Below, piece after piece: positions 18,048 through 26,656 of a DNA stretch of 64,000 bases. The notes under the pieces were generated by a model. That model did not search any database. It saw only the letters and a program-made list of their open reading frames with translations, and was not told the origin of the DNA. Source of the stretch: Bin55 sp965116055. GTDB lineage: Bacteria; Pseudomonadota; Gammaproteobacteria; Pseudomonadales; Azotimanducaceae. The translations under genes and the position numbers were made by a program. Positions within the stretch are counted from its first letter, which is position 1. Each line of letters begins with the position of its first letter. The stretch is taken from contig OZ220466.1 of assembly GCA_965116055.1 (NCBI GenBank), positions 1,240,001 through 1,304,000 on the forward strand, given 5' to 3'.

Positions 18048-19292
18048 GTGACACCGCATCGCAGCTTCGCTCAAGGATTATTCCTCCAGGTTGGGTGGCG
18101 TAACCTTTGGCGCAATAGACGCCGCACGTTTTTAACGGTCGCGGCAATCGCATTTGGCATGCTCATCGTGCAGTTCGTGATGTCCATGCAGAGCGGCAGT
18201 TACGGTCCAATGATCGAGCTGGGTACGCGTATGGGAAGCGGTCACCTTCAGTTGATGCACGCAGCATTCCATGATGAGCCGCGCATCGAATACTCGCTTG
18301 GCGACGTTAGCGAGCGTTTGGAGAGGCTTGATGAGTCCTCGCAATTCAACCACGTGAGTTTACGCGCCAACGCGTTCGCACTTGTCGCGCACGACCCTCA
18401 TAGCGCTGCAGCCTTGGTGAGCGGCGTCATACCTGATCGCGAACGGGTGATGTCAGATGTACCTTCCAAGGTAGTCGCTGGTGCCTACCTGACCGGTGAC
18501 GATCAGGCATTCATAGGCGCAGCGCTAGCAAGAACTCTCCACGTTGGCGTTGGCGACGAAATGGTGCTGATCGGAACCAACTCGGACGGTGGGATTGCGG
18601 CAGCAGTGTTGACCGTGAGCGGGATTTTCGAAGCGACGATCGAGCTTGAGCGTGTGATGGTTCAAGTCAGTCTGCGAACGTTTCAGAATGCATTCGATAT
18701 GCCCGATCAGGCACATCGCATCGTCGCGCTTGTGGACGATCCCATGAACTTGACAGAGGCGTTGACAGCATTTGAAGCGGTTCGGCAACCGAGTGAAGTG
18801 ATCAAGGACTGGCAGGAATTAATGCCGGAGATCAGTCAAGCGATTCAAATCGATATTGTGAGCAATGGCATACTCCAGTTTGTGCTCATATTAGTAGTTG
18901 TACTTTCCATCATGAACACCTTTGTTATGACGTTATTCGAACGTACGCGCGAATATGGGATGCTATTCGCGATCGGTATGAAACGAGGTGCGGTATATCA
19001 GATGACGCTTGTCGAAGCAGTTCTACTATGGATTGTCGGAATGGTGTGCGGCGGTGTCTTGACTTGCCTTGTCGTTGTGCCGTTAATGTACACCGGCATA
19101 CCAGTTCCGGCGTCGGAGGATGCTATGCAAGCTCAGTTCGCATTCATACCGCCATCCATCTATCCCGATCTCAGTTGGTGGGCCATCTTGACTGCGCCAC
19201 TGGTGATCGGTCTTGGCGCTGTGATTTCCGTATCTCTGGCGTTCATCCGGCTGGCACGACTCGACATCGTCGACGCGCTGAGAACCGAATAA
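18048..19292 (+). CDS. FtsX-like ABC transporter permease (first)
   Basis: Membrane subunit of 414 residues of the MacB/LolC type. One transmembrane helix lies near residues 26-46, a large periplasmic domain at ~50-270, then three helices at about 275-297, 322-345 and 380-403. The coupling-helix region LFERTREYGMLFAIGMKRG is conserved with LolC/LolE. The topology marks a mechanotransmission-type exporter, which moves substrate in the periplasm rather than through the inner membrane. It starts 23 bp after the LolA-like gene and its TAA abuts the next permease. Confidence 0.88.
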   Translation: MTPHRSFAQGLFLQVGWRNLWRNRRRTFLTVAAIAFGMLIVQFVMSMQSGSYGPMIELGTRMGSGHLQLMHAAFHDEPRIEYSLGDVSERLERLDESSQFNHVSLRANAFALVAHDPHSAAALVSGVIPDRERVMSDVPSKVVAGAYLTGDDQAFIGAALARTLHVGVGDEMVLIGTNSDGGIAAAVLTVSGIFEATIELERVMVQVSLRTFQNAFDMPDQAHRIVALVDDPMNLTEALTAFEAVRQPSEVIKDWQELMPEISQAIQIDIVSNGILQFVLILVVVLSIMNTFVMTLFERTREYGMLFAIGMKRGAVYQMTLVEAVLLWIVGMVCGGVLTCLVVVPLMYTGIPVPASEDAMQAQFAFIPPSIYPDLSWWAILTAPLVIGLGAVISVSLAFIRLARLDIVDALRTE

Positions 19293-20498
19293 ATGTATTT
19301 GGCGTTTCAACTTGCGCTACGAAGCATTTGGCGACAACGACGCCGTAATGCGCTCGTGATTTTTGCCATTGTCGTTTCAGTCGGCGGCGTGTTTGTTATG
19401 AATGCTTTCGCTCGTGGTATGGAGCAAGATTTTGTTGAGTCCTCAGTAGCAAATCTGCGAGGTCACTTAAAAATCTATGCACCGAAACAGCGCGAAGAAC
19501 CTGGTCTACGGCACACAATTTCAAGCGCCTTAGATTGGTCGAAGTTAGATCAATCAGCTGTCAATGTGTGGACGCCTCGCACACGCTCACCTGTAGCTAT
19601 CATGAGTGAGTACGAAACACGTGGTGCGGAGTTGGTCGGTATCGAACCGGCGTCAGAAACACATTCTTTTTTCAAGGATCTGCAAGTCGAAGGCGAGTCG
19701 CTGATTAGTGCGAACGACCCTAGTTTGTTGATCGGTCGGAAGCTCGCTGCGGAGCTCAAAACTGGCGTCAATCGCCGGGTAGTTGTCCTACTGGAAGGCC
19801 CAGAAGGCAATACCATCGAGCGCGGTTTTAGAGTTAAAGGACTATTCTCTGCCCCAAATAGTCGTTATGAAGAAGCGTACGTTTTTACCGGCTTACGTGC
19901 ACTTCAAACAATCGTGGGTGTTGAAGCTTTTACTGATATTTCGGTCCATCTCAATGAACTATCGGATCTCGCTGTCGTGAAATCCGAACTGGAAAGTGAG
20001 TTTCCGGCGTTAACGATTAGTTCTTGGGCTGAGCTTGATCCGTTTATTGGTGAAATGTATAGTTATATTAGCTTCACACTATATATATTAATAGCGGTAT
20101 TTATGTGTACTTTGGTATTTGGGTTGATCAACGCGCTCGTGACTGCCGTGCTTGAGAGGGTCAGAGAATTCGGGATGTTACGTGCTGTAGGTATGAAGAG
20201 TCGACTTGTTGTACTTCAGATCGTGATCGAGTGCTTGATCATCATGGTGGTCGCGTTGTTGATTGGGCTTGCGGTCGGTTTACTCATCGTGTTTTGGTTA
20301 AGCGATGGTATTGATCTTACGGCATTTGCGGAAGGCGTAGAAGCGTTCGGAATGAATACTCGGATGGCGCCGCACTTGGTCATGAAAGATTTTGTAACGC
20401 TGACGGTCGCTAGCCTCTTACTTGGTCTCATGGCAAGTTATTTTCCAGCCAGACGAATCATAAAAACTTCTGTTCTGCAATCGCTACGGGGCAGTTAA
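19293..20498 (+). CDS. FtsX-like ABC transporter permease (second)
   Basis: Second MacB/LolE-type permease, 401 residues, with the same architecture: one N-terminal helix (ALVIFAIVVSVGGVFVMNAF, ~22-41), a periplasmic domain, then three helices from ~262 to 395. The conserved VLERVREFGMLRAVGMKS is the coupling segment. The ATG directly follows the stop of the first permease (TAAATG), so the two are translated together and probably form a LolC/E-like heterodimer. The C-terminus reads PARRIIKTSVLQSLRG, typical of the family. Confidence 0.88.
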   Translation: MYLAFQLALRSIWRQRRRNALVIFAIVVSVGGVFVMNAFARGMEQDFVESSVANLRGHLKIYAPKQREEPGLRHTISSALDWSKLDQSAVNVWTPRTRSPVAIMSEYETRGAELVGIEPASETHSFFKDLQVEGESLISANDPSLLIGRKLAAELKTGVNRRVVVLLEGPEGNTIERGFRVKGLFSAPNSRYEEAYVFTGLRALQTIVGVEAFTDISVHLNELSDLAVVKSELESEFPALTISSWAELDPFIGEMYSYISFTLYILIAVFMCTLVFGLINALVTAVLERVREFGMLRAVGMKSRLVVLQIVIECLIIMVVALLIGLAVGLLIVFWLSDGIDLTAFAEGVEAFGMNTRMAPHLVMKDFVTLTVASLLLGLMASYFPARRIIKTSVLQSLRGS

Positions 20499-20510
20499 CC
20501 GGAAACGTAT

Positions 20511-21188
20511 ATGAGACATCGCACTATACAAACTCAGGCCATTACTCGCGTTTATCAGGAAGAAGCGGTACCCGTTTATGCGATAAGAGGTGTGACGCTA
20601 GAAATTGAGCGCGGGGATTTCGTTAGTATCGTTGGTCCATCGGGATCCGGTAAGTCGACGCTATTGCAGCTTATCGGCGGTCTGGATCGCCCTTCAGAGG
20701 GAGAAGTCATCGTTGAAGATGTGGAGCTCGGTTCTCTTGGTGAAAGCGAACTGGCGGATCTTCGTCTCTTCAAGATCGGATTTGTGTTTCAAGCTTTCAA
20801 CCTTATGCCAGTGCTGTCTGCCGTTGAAAATGTCGAATTTATCCTTCAACTTCAAGGCGTTGGTAAAAAAGAACGCCGTGAACGCGCTAGAGCCACGCTA
20901 AGTGCATTCGGGCTTGAGGCACTATTCAATAGACGCCCTGGGGATATGTCTGGTGGTCAGCAGCAACGAGTAGCGATCGCGCGTGCGGTTGTCGCGAATC
21001 CAGCTGTATTGCTTGCAGATGAACCGAGTGCGAATCTAGATTCGGAAACAACGAAAGAATTTTGTGAGTACTTGCAGCGTGTCAATGAGGATCAGGAATT
21101 GACCATCCTCACTGCCACGCACGATCCACTCGTGATGGGTTACTCGAAGCGTCGTATTGAATTAGTTGATGGGCAGATTACGGCATAG
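20511..21188 (+). CDS. ABC transporter ATP-binding protein (LolD/MacB type)
   Basis: Cytoplasmic ATPase of 225 residues. Walker A is GPSGSGKST (about 42-50), Q-loop FVFQAFNLMPVLSAVENV, signature MSGGQQQRVAIARA, Walker B VLLADEPSANLD, H-loop TATHD. All catalytic residues are present. It powers the two FtsX-like permeases directly upstream (12-bp gap). The sequence is of the LolD/MacB/FtsE group, agreeing with the permease type and the LolA-like partner. Confidence 0.92.
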   Translation: MRHRTIQTQAITRVYQEEAVPVYAIRGVTLEIERGDFVSIVGPSGSGKSTLLQLIGGLDRPSEGEVIVEDVELGSLGESELADLRLFKIGFVFQAFNLMPVLSAVENVEFILQLQGVGKKERRERARATLSAFGLEALFNRRPGDMSGGQQQRVAIARAVVANPAVLLADEPSANLDSETTKEFCEYLQRVNEDQELTILTATHDPLVMGYSKRRIELVDGQITA

Positions 21189-21199
21189 AAGTACGAGTT

Positions 21200-22438
21200 T
21201 TGAGCCTGCGGTCTGCGGTAGGCTATCGACTAACCCTCGTCGTTGGTGTATTCCTGCTCGTTGTAGCGCCTTTGACTAGCGCTTTTGAGACGACTAGCCG
21301 GCTTAAATTTTTTGCGAGTGCAACTAAATTACCTCATACTGATGTGCTCAAGCAAACAATCAGCGATCCTATGTCCGACTTCCGTGCCGACCTGCGTTTG
21401 CAATTTAAGCGAACCGTCGGTGCGGTGAACGTTGAATTCGATCCCACGTTTACGTGGACGGGCGGCGACGCCGTACAAATACAAAATCTCGACACATTCC
21501 CCCTCAATCAATTGCCGGGCACTGACAGTCATCGATATTTCGATTGGTCCGATGAAGTATTCAGTCGCGAAAAGCAACGGATCATCGCTCGTATTGATCG
21601 TCTATCTCTCATGTATCGACAACCTACCTGGTCCTTACAAGTAGGGAGACAAGCAGTGTCGTGGGGAAACGGGTTAGTCTTTCAGCCGCTAGATCTATTT
21701 GCCCCCTTTTCGCCTACCGCCATCGATCGAGAATTCAAACCTGGGGTAGATTCGATGCTATTCGAATCACTTGTCGGCGAAGCGGGCGAATTGCAAGTAC
21801 TGTGGGTTGGTCGGCAGGGTGAATTACCAGAACGTTCAACCCATACGATTGCGTTGAAATGGCAAGCGCAATTACGTGAGTTCGCAATCGAATTGACCCT
21901 CGCGGAACACATCAGTGACGATTTTGCGGCAGTTTCGCTATCACTGCCGCTTGCCGGGTCGCTTTTGCGAGTCGAGGCATCCCGCCTTTGTCACATTGAG
22001 ACGTGCTTCCATAGTGGGCTCGTGAACATGGATTACACGATCTCGTTGGGGTCAACATTACTGTATGTCTTTGGCGAGTTCTATCACAATGGGTTCGGTC
22101 TTAATCAAGCCGATACATTTGTGCCGCAAACGCTTCAGGAGCGTATATTACGGGGTGAAGTGTTTACGTTGATGAAAAACTATGTAAGTTTGGGCATGAA
22201 CATTACTTGGCATCCACTGTGGAGCCAGTCATTTATCTTGCTGAACAATCTGGCGGATCACAGTGGTTTATTTCAAACTACCGTAAACTACGAACCGGGC
22301 GATGCGTCGCGTATGCAATTCGGTTTTGCCGCGCCGTTCGGCGACGATAACACTGAATTTGGCATCCGTCGGCTCAACGACACATCAACAAGCGGCGGCG
22401 GTTCGACTTGGTTCGTTTCACTCTCCTATTACTTTTGA
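21200..22438 (+). CDS. Outer-membrane beta-barrel protein of the transport operon
   Basis: Protein of 412 residues starting at TTG 21200, 11 bp after the ATPase. A signal peptide is clear (LTLVVGVFLLVVAPLTSA, ~12-29). The rest has alternating amphipathic strands and ends in the aromatic SLSYYF, a hallmark of outer-membrane barrels recognised by BAM. A conserved-looking stretch, QVGRQAVSWGNGLVFQPLDL, lies near residues 150-170. I do not recognise a named family. Its place at the end of an ABC/FtsX/LolA-like operon suggests it is the outer-membrane endpoint or receiver for the exported substrate. Confidence 0.75.
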   Translation: MSLRSAVGYRLTLVVGVFLLVVAPLTSAFETTSRLKFFASATKLPHTDVLKQTISDPMSDFRADLRLQFKRTVGAVNVEFDPTFTWTGGDAVQIQNLDTFPLNQLPGTDSHRYFDWSDEVFSREKQRIIARIDRLSLMYRQPTWSLQVGRQAVSWGNGLVFQPLDLFAPFSPTAIDREFKPGVDSMLFESLVGEAGELQVLWVGRQGELPERSTHTIALKWQAQLREFAIELTLAEHISDDFAAVSLSLPLAGSLLRVEASRLCHIETCFHSGLVNMDYTISLGSTLLYVFGEFYHNGFGLNQADTFVPQTLQERILRGEVFTLMKNYVSLGMNITWHPLWSQSFILLNNLADHSGLFQTTVNYEPGDASRMQFGFAAPFGDDNTEFGIRRLNDTSTSGGGSTWFVSLSYYF

Positions 22439-22451
22439 TTTAAGGGCATTC

Positions 22452-24200
22452 GTGCAAGGTCAATCCACGCAATCCACGTTTTCGTTAACCACCGAGGGCA
22501 AGCGACAGTGCATCAGTCGTTCGGCTAAACAATGGTTTGGTATGGTGTCGCTTTGTGTGGCTATGGTGCCGCTTCAAGCCAATTCGATCGAGGTCAAGCA
22601 GGCAGCTGTGTCATCGCGTTCGATGCTGGCGAGCGAAGCGGGAGTTGCTGTCATGCGGCAGGGTGGCAATGCTGTGGATGCGGCGGTAACGACAGCTTTT
22701 GTGTTGGCGGTTACGTTGCCGTCAGCTGGCAATATCGGCGGTGGGGGATTCGCGGTTATTCGTATGCCTGATGGCACTGTGTATGCGAATGATCATCGCG
22801 AACGGGCTCCCATCGGAGCCACCCGGGACATGTTTCTCAATGATAGTGGTCAATATGTTCCCGAGCGAGCACGTCGCTCTCATTTGGCATCTGGGGTCCC
22901 GGGTTCCGTTGCCGGCTTGCTCGACATACACGAGCGATTCGGTTTACTTGCTCGCGATAAAGTGATAGCTCGAGCCATCGAGCTTGCGAACGATGGTTTC
23001 GAGTTGCCAACTGATATTGCAGCACAATTCAAGTCTCGGCGTGAGTGGTTCAAGCGTATCGCATCAACCCGGAAAGTATTTTTCAAGGGTGATGGTACGC
23101 TTTTTAAGGCTGGGGAACTATTCCAGCAGCCCGACCTCGCTGCGACTCTGAGCCGCATTCGAGATTTAGGGCGAAAAGGTTTCTATGAAGGTAAAACGGC
23201 CGAGCTCATCGTTGCCGAAATGCAGCGTGGCGGGGGATTGATCACAAAAGAGGATCTCTCGCGCTATCGTTCCGCTTGGCGCGAGCCCATTCACGGGCGT
23301 TATCGTGGATACGATGTGTATTCAATGCCACCACCTTCTTCAGGGGGTGTGCTGCTTGTGCAGCTGCTAAATATGCTTGAGCCGTTCGATTTCAGCGATC
23401 TAGGATTTAATACAGCTCCTGCAATGCATTTGATGATCGAAGCTGAGCGCCGTGCCTACGCAGATCGAGCGATTCATCTAGGCGACTCTGACTTTTACCC
23501 GGTTCCTATTGGCAAGTTAACGTCAAAGCGATATGCGCGGAGTCGAATGGCTGAAGTTGGGGCAACTGCAACCCCTTCAGATAAGGTATCCGCTGGGTCT
23601 TGGCCGCCCGAATCTGTTGAGACAACGCACTTTTCGGTGATTGATCCTAATGGTATGGCCGTTGCTTTTACCACCACCATTAACGGTGCATACGGCAGCG
23701 GCATTGTGGTAGAAGGTGCGGGCTTTTTGCTTAATAACGAAATGGATGACTTCAGCGCGAAGCCTGGCACACCCAATATGTTTGGGCTATTAGGGGATCA
23801 AGCGAATGCGATAGAGCCCATGAAACGCATGCTCAGTTCCATGACGCCAACTATCGTCTCGAACGGAGATCAATTTACCCTTATTACTGGTAGCCCTGGT
23901 GGCTCAACGATCATCACGACAACCCTTCAAGTTATTATGAATGTCATTGACCATGGCCATGAACTAACCCATGCGGTCAATGCACCGAGATTTCATCACC
24001 AATGGCAGCCAAATAATGTGCGATTGGAAAGTGGAATTTCGCAGGATGTTGTTGATCAGCTAGCTTCAATGGGTCACGTAGAGCTCAACCGGATGCGGAA
24101 AGGGACGGGTATCGGCGATGCTAATTCAATATTGAAGATGGGCAATACAATTTTCGCAACAAGCGACGATCGAAATCAAGGTGGCGCTAGTGGATACTGA
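22452..24200 (+). CDS. ggt: Gamma-glutamyltransferase
   Basis: Periplasmic autoprocessed Ntn-hydrolase cleaving gamma-glutamyl bonds (glutathione and conjugates). I choose GTG 22452 (582 residues): TAAGGG sits 5 bp upstream, the signal peptide (QWFGMVSLCVAMVPLQANS) follows, and longer starts would overlap the barrel gene. The large-subunit motif GNAVDAAVTTAFVLAV is present. The nucleophile Thr that begins the small subunit is in VETTHFSVIDPNG. The lid/active-site region LLNNEMDDFSAKPG and the SSMTPTIV and GSPGGSTIITT glycine-rich oxyanion segments are intact. It is 13 bp downstream of the barrel gene and so co-transcribed, a placement not typical for ggt. Confidence 0.92.
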   Translation: MQGQSTQSTFSLTTEGKRQCISRSAKQWFGMVSLCVAMVPLQANSIEVKQAAVSSRSMLASEAGVAVMRQGGNAVDAAVTTAFVLAVTLPSAGNIGGGGFAVIRMPDGTVYANDHRERAPIGATRDMFLNDSGQYVPERARRSHLASGVPGSVAGLLDIHERFGLLARDKVIARAIELANDGFELPTDIAAQFKSRREWFKRIASTRKVFFKGDGTLFKAGELFQQPDLAATLSRIRDLGRKGFYEGKTAELIVAEMQRGGGLITKEDLSRYRSAWREPIHGRYRGYDVYSMPPPSSGGVLLVQLLNMLEPFDFSDLGFNTAPAMHLMIEAERRAYADRAIHLGDSDFYPVPIGKLTSKRYARSRMAEVGATATPSDKVSAGSWPPESVETTHFSVIDPNGMAVAFTTTINGAYGSGIVVEGAGFLLNNEMDDFSAKPGTPNMFGLLGDQANAIEPMKRMLSSMTPTIVSNGDQFTLITGSPGGSTIITTTLQVIMNVIDHGHELTHAVNAPRFHHQWQPNNVRLESGISQDVVDQLASMGHVELNRMRKGTGIGDANSILKMGNTIFATSDDRNQGGASGY

Positions 24201-24280
24201 TGCTTCCAAGAGTTATGTTGAATGATGGACTCGAGGCAATTGCTCTTCCCGGGTACGTGCAATTAGTGTAGATTGATTAA

Positions 24281-24390
24281 GGAATCTCCTAAAATTGATC
24301 TAGGAGTTGATTATCTCAACTGATAGGGTAATAAAATCAATAGGTTAATAGATGCCGTAGTCAGTGGAATTTGGATTTTGAGAGGTACCT
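24281..24390 (+). mobile_element. MITE copy 1 (IS5-related, 110 bp)
   Basis: Non-coding AT-rich element sharing its ends with the IS5-type element at 56756-58115. The right end TTTTGAGAGGTACCT is well preserved. The left end (GGAATCTCCTAAAATTG) has lost about 9 bp of the terminal repeat. The target duplication is TTAA, at 24277-24280 and 24391-24394. The interior (AAAATTGATC, AATAAAATCAAT, TAGTCAGTGGAATTT) matches copies 2 and 3. It lies 53 bp upstream of the DNA methyltransferase ATG and so may contribute promoter sequence. Confidence 0.8.
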
Positions 24391-24443
24391 TTAAGTGACT
24401 TATAACCTTGACTACACATGAAAACTAACAAGGATTCATACTA

Positions 24444-25430
24444 ATGGGTAACAGAACAAGAACCCATGCGTTCGGCACACCTACGCGCATTGGGCATGAT
24501 TCAAGTAAGTTTTATGATCGCAAGATGTTTAACGGTCATGGTGCATCGGTACTGCCACCGACTGAACCTGACATATCGGTGCCGCCAGGGGCAGATACGG
24601 ACGCATCAGTGCTGCCGGTGGGTGAGTTAGCGACGGATGTACGACCACCGTTGGATACTAATACGAGGGTTGCGCCGAATGACAAGGTAAATCAGATCTA
24701 TTGTCATACAAGCGAGAGCATGACTGAACTACCCGACCACAGTGTGCATCTAGTTGTAACCTCTCCACCATACAACGTAGGAAAGGAATATGACGACGAT
24801 CTAAGCATAAGCGAATATGAGGGGTTGCTATCAAGGGTGTTCTCGGAATGCCACCGCGTACTTGTTGAAGGCGGTCGTGTATGCGTGAACATTGCGAACG
24901 TCGGACGTAAACCCTATGTGCCGTTAAATGCGCTCGTGGCCATAACCATGATACGACTAGGCTACTTCATGCGCGGCGAGATCATCTGGAATAAAGGGGC
25001 AAGTGCCGGTGTATCGTGTGCTTGGGGGAGTTGGATGTCACCGTCAAACCCCGTGTTGCGTGATGTACATGAATACATACTCGTGTTCTCAAAAGGGTCG
25101 TACAGTCGATCGGCACAAACAAAGAAAGCAACCATTGAGAAGGAGGGCTTCTTGGAATGGACCAAGAGCATTTGGGATTTTCCAGCCGCATCCGCTCGAA
25201 AGGTTGGGCATCCTGCGCCATTCCCAGTCGAGCTTCCGTTGCGACTCATCAAGCTCTATACCTATCGCAACGACATAGTTCTTGATCCATTTATGGGTGC
25301 GGGAAGTACCGCGTTAGCAAGCCTAAAAACCCATCGCAAGTGGGTCGGATACGACACGTCGTCTGAGTATTGCGAATTGACTCGCCAACGCGTAGACGAA
25401 TTGCTTGCAAATGAATCATTGTTTGATTGA
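24444..25430 (+). CDS. DNA methyltransferase, beta class (N4-cytosine or N6-adenine)
   Basis: Site-specific DNA methyltransferase of 328 residues. The order is catalytic motif IV TSPPYNVG (106-113), a variable target-recognition region (~185-250), motif X-like KVGHPAPFPVELPLRLI (253-269), then AdoMet motif I DPFMGAGST (281-289). Catalysis before AdoMet binding defines the beta class. TSPPY occurs in both N4-cytosine and N6-adenine enzymes. AAGGA lies 9 bp before the ATG. Residues 34-83 form an unusual proline-rich linker of five degenerate decapeptides. No restriction endonuclease is adjacent; the next gene is a dioxygenase overlapping or touching the stop. The AT-rich context differs from the operon upstream, suggesting transfer. 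Confidence 0.88.
   Translation: MGNRTRTHAFGTPTRIGHDSSKFYDRKMFNGHGASVLPPTEPDISVPPGADTDASVLPVGELATDVRPPLDTNTRVAPNDKVNQIYCHTSESMTELPDHSVHLVVTSPPYNVGKEYDDDLSISEYEGLLSRVFSECHRVLVEGGRVCVNIANVGRKPYVPLNALVAITMIRLGYFMRGEIIWNKGASAGVSCAWGSWMSPSNPVLRDVHEYILVFSKGSYSRSAQTKKATIEKEGFLEWTKSIWDFPAASARKVGHPAPFPVELPLRLIKLYTYRNDIVLDPFMGAGSTALASLKTHRKWVGYDTSSEYCELTRQRVDELLANESLFD
24543..24692 (+). repeat. Five degenerate 30-bp tandem repeats inside the methyltransferase gene
   Basis: The unit encodes a decapeptide with the pattern x-(S/D/R)-V-x-P followed by acidic/Thr/Pro residues. Copies start at 24543 (ASVLPPTEPD), 24573 (ISVPPGADTD), 24603 (ASVLPVGELA), 24633 (TDVRPPLDTN) and 24663 (TRVAPNDKVN). Val at position 3 and Pro at position 5 are kept in all five. 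It forms a linker between a short N-terminal tail and the catalytic domain. Confidence 0.7.
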
Positions 25431-25444
25431 GCTGTTTGATAAAG

Positions 25445-26278
25445 ATGAGTTTAACTCTTACTGATGAACAAAGAGCGTCGTTTGTAGATTTAGGGCTTGT
25501 CAAGTTCGAAGGGATTTTGGACGCAGGTGAGGCGAAGCAAATCGAGGAGGAGTTATGGCATCGGTTCTCGAGGTGGGGTATTGAGCGCATGAATCCTAGT
25601 TCATGGAAATCGCTAGGCGAAGCAACAATTCGAAAAGTTATGAAGAGTACTCGTCACGTTCGTGGCCTAACTGCAATATATAACGAACATACCGATGCTG
25701 TAGCAAAGACCTTGACGCAAGAGATTTCATTAAAGAAGTGCACACCTTTACTACTTCTTACGTTCTCCAACCAGCACCAGTATCTGAAGGATGAAGTCGT
25801 ACCGAGTTCGATGTGGCATACTGATACTCCTACCTTGCCAGGCGCAGGTATTCCCGGGATTATCGCATTAGGTTGCATAGCCAGGGTTAGACCTCAAGGT
25901 GGTGGGACCATGGTGCTTACTGGGTCACACAGATTGTTCGAAACATCAAGTTTTCCAATATCTTCTAAGCGTGTAAAGAGAAGCTTGAAACGTTATTCGT
26001 ATATTCGAGACCTATTATCAAAGGACATGAAGAATAGAGAGAGATTTCTTCACGAAGCAGGATACGTACGAGACGTTGAACTCAAGGTTGTGGAGCTGAC
26101 AGGGGATCCTGGTGATGTATATTTCGTCGATGCGCGGGCGATGCATACACTAGTGAAAAACTATCAAAGTGTGCCTCGTATGATGGTACGAGGTTTTTAT
26201 GAAACTAGTAATCTATCAAAATATTATGGTCAGGCAATACATCGCAAAAAGAATCTCACCGCGGAGGTGTCTTCCTAA
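25445..26278 (+). CDS. PhyH-type Fe(II)/2-oxoglutarate dioxygenase next to the methyltransferase
   Basis: Protein of 277 residues from ATG 25445 (a TTG at 25427, overlapping the methyltransferase stop by 4 bp, would add 6). The double-stranded beta-helix oxygenase core is clear: iron ligands H125-x-D127 (SMWHTDTPTLPG) and distal H234 (DARAMHTLVKNY), with Arg at 245 or 249 for 2-oxoglutarate. It belongs to the phytanoyl-CoA dioxygenase-like superfamily and has no targeting signal. The basic middle segment (SSKRVKRSLKRYSYIRD, ~173-189) could bind nucleic acid. The tight coupling to a DNA methyltransferase suggests a base or methyl-group hydroxylation step, but a small-molecule substrate remains possible. 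Confidence 0.82.
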   Translation: MSLTLTDEQRASFVDLGLVKFEGILDAGEAKQIEEELWHRFSRWGIERMNPSSWKSLGEATIRKVMKSTRHVRGLTAIYNEHTDAVAKTLTQEISLKKCTPLLLLTFSNQHQYLKDEVVPSSMWHTDTPTLPGAGIPGIIALGCIARVRPQGGGTMVLTGSHRLFETSSFPISSKRVKRSLKRYSYIRDLLSKDMKNRERFLHEAGYVRDVELKVVELTGDPGDVYFVDARAMHTLVKNYQSVPRMMVRGFYETSNLSKYYGQAIHRKKNLTAEVSS

Positions 26279-26291
26279 AACATGATAACAA

Positions 26292-26370
26292 GATAGGCTT
26301 ACGGTGTCAGTTCAGCAGCGTATGTCCGATATATTTCCAAGTATAACTTGGGGCAGGCTGCCTATCCTTT
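26292..26370 (+). terminator. Nested hairpins, possible terminator after the dioxygenase gene
   Basis: GATAGGC (26292-26298) pairs with GCCTATC (26360-26366). Inside the loop sits a perfect hairpin CCAAGT-ATA-ACTTGG (26338-26352). The outer stem is followed by CTTTTATTTC. It could end transcription of the methyltransferase-dioxygenase pair, but the large loop makes it uncertain. Confidence 0.35.
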
Positions 26371-26535
26371 TATTTCATGATCAGTGATTAGGAAACAGTA
26401 ACCCAAGTGAATGATTTAAAGTATCTTCCCAAACCTCCTAAAAGCAGCTCAAAATATAGTATGCAGAAATGAAAATAACTCTACACATCCAGAGCACAAA
26501 TATAAACGTGGTTGAGTACACTGATCACAACATAA

Positions 26536-26656
26536 GGAAACCTCTCAAAACCTCCTAAAATTGATCTGGGAGTTGATTTTCCAAAATGATAAAGCAATAA
26601 AATCAATGGGTTAATAAATATCATAGTCAGTGGAATTTTGATTTTGAGAGATGCCT
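26536..26656 (+). mobile_element. MITE copy 2 (IS5-related, 121 bp)
   Basis: Same family and orientation as copy 1. The left terminal repeat reads GGAAACCTCTCAAAACCTCC and the right TTTTGAGAGATGCCT. The target duplication is ATAA (26532-26535 and 26657-26660). The interior matches copy 1 (AAAATTGATCTGGGAGTTGATT, split by mismatches, then AATAAAATCAAT and TAGTCAGTGGAATTT). It sits 131 bp upstream of acnA, beyond the dioxygenase gene. Confidence 0.85.

Noticed and set aside
22302..22451. Upstream extension of the gamma-glutamyltransferase
   Set aside because: It overlaps the end of the barrel gene and precedes a proper ribosome binding site and signal peptide at GTG 22452.
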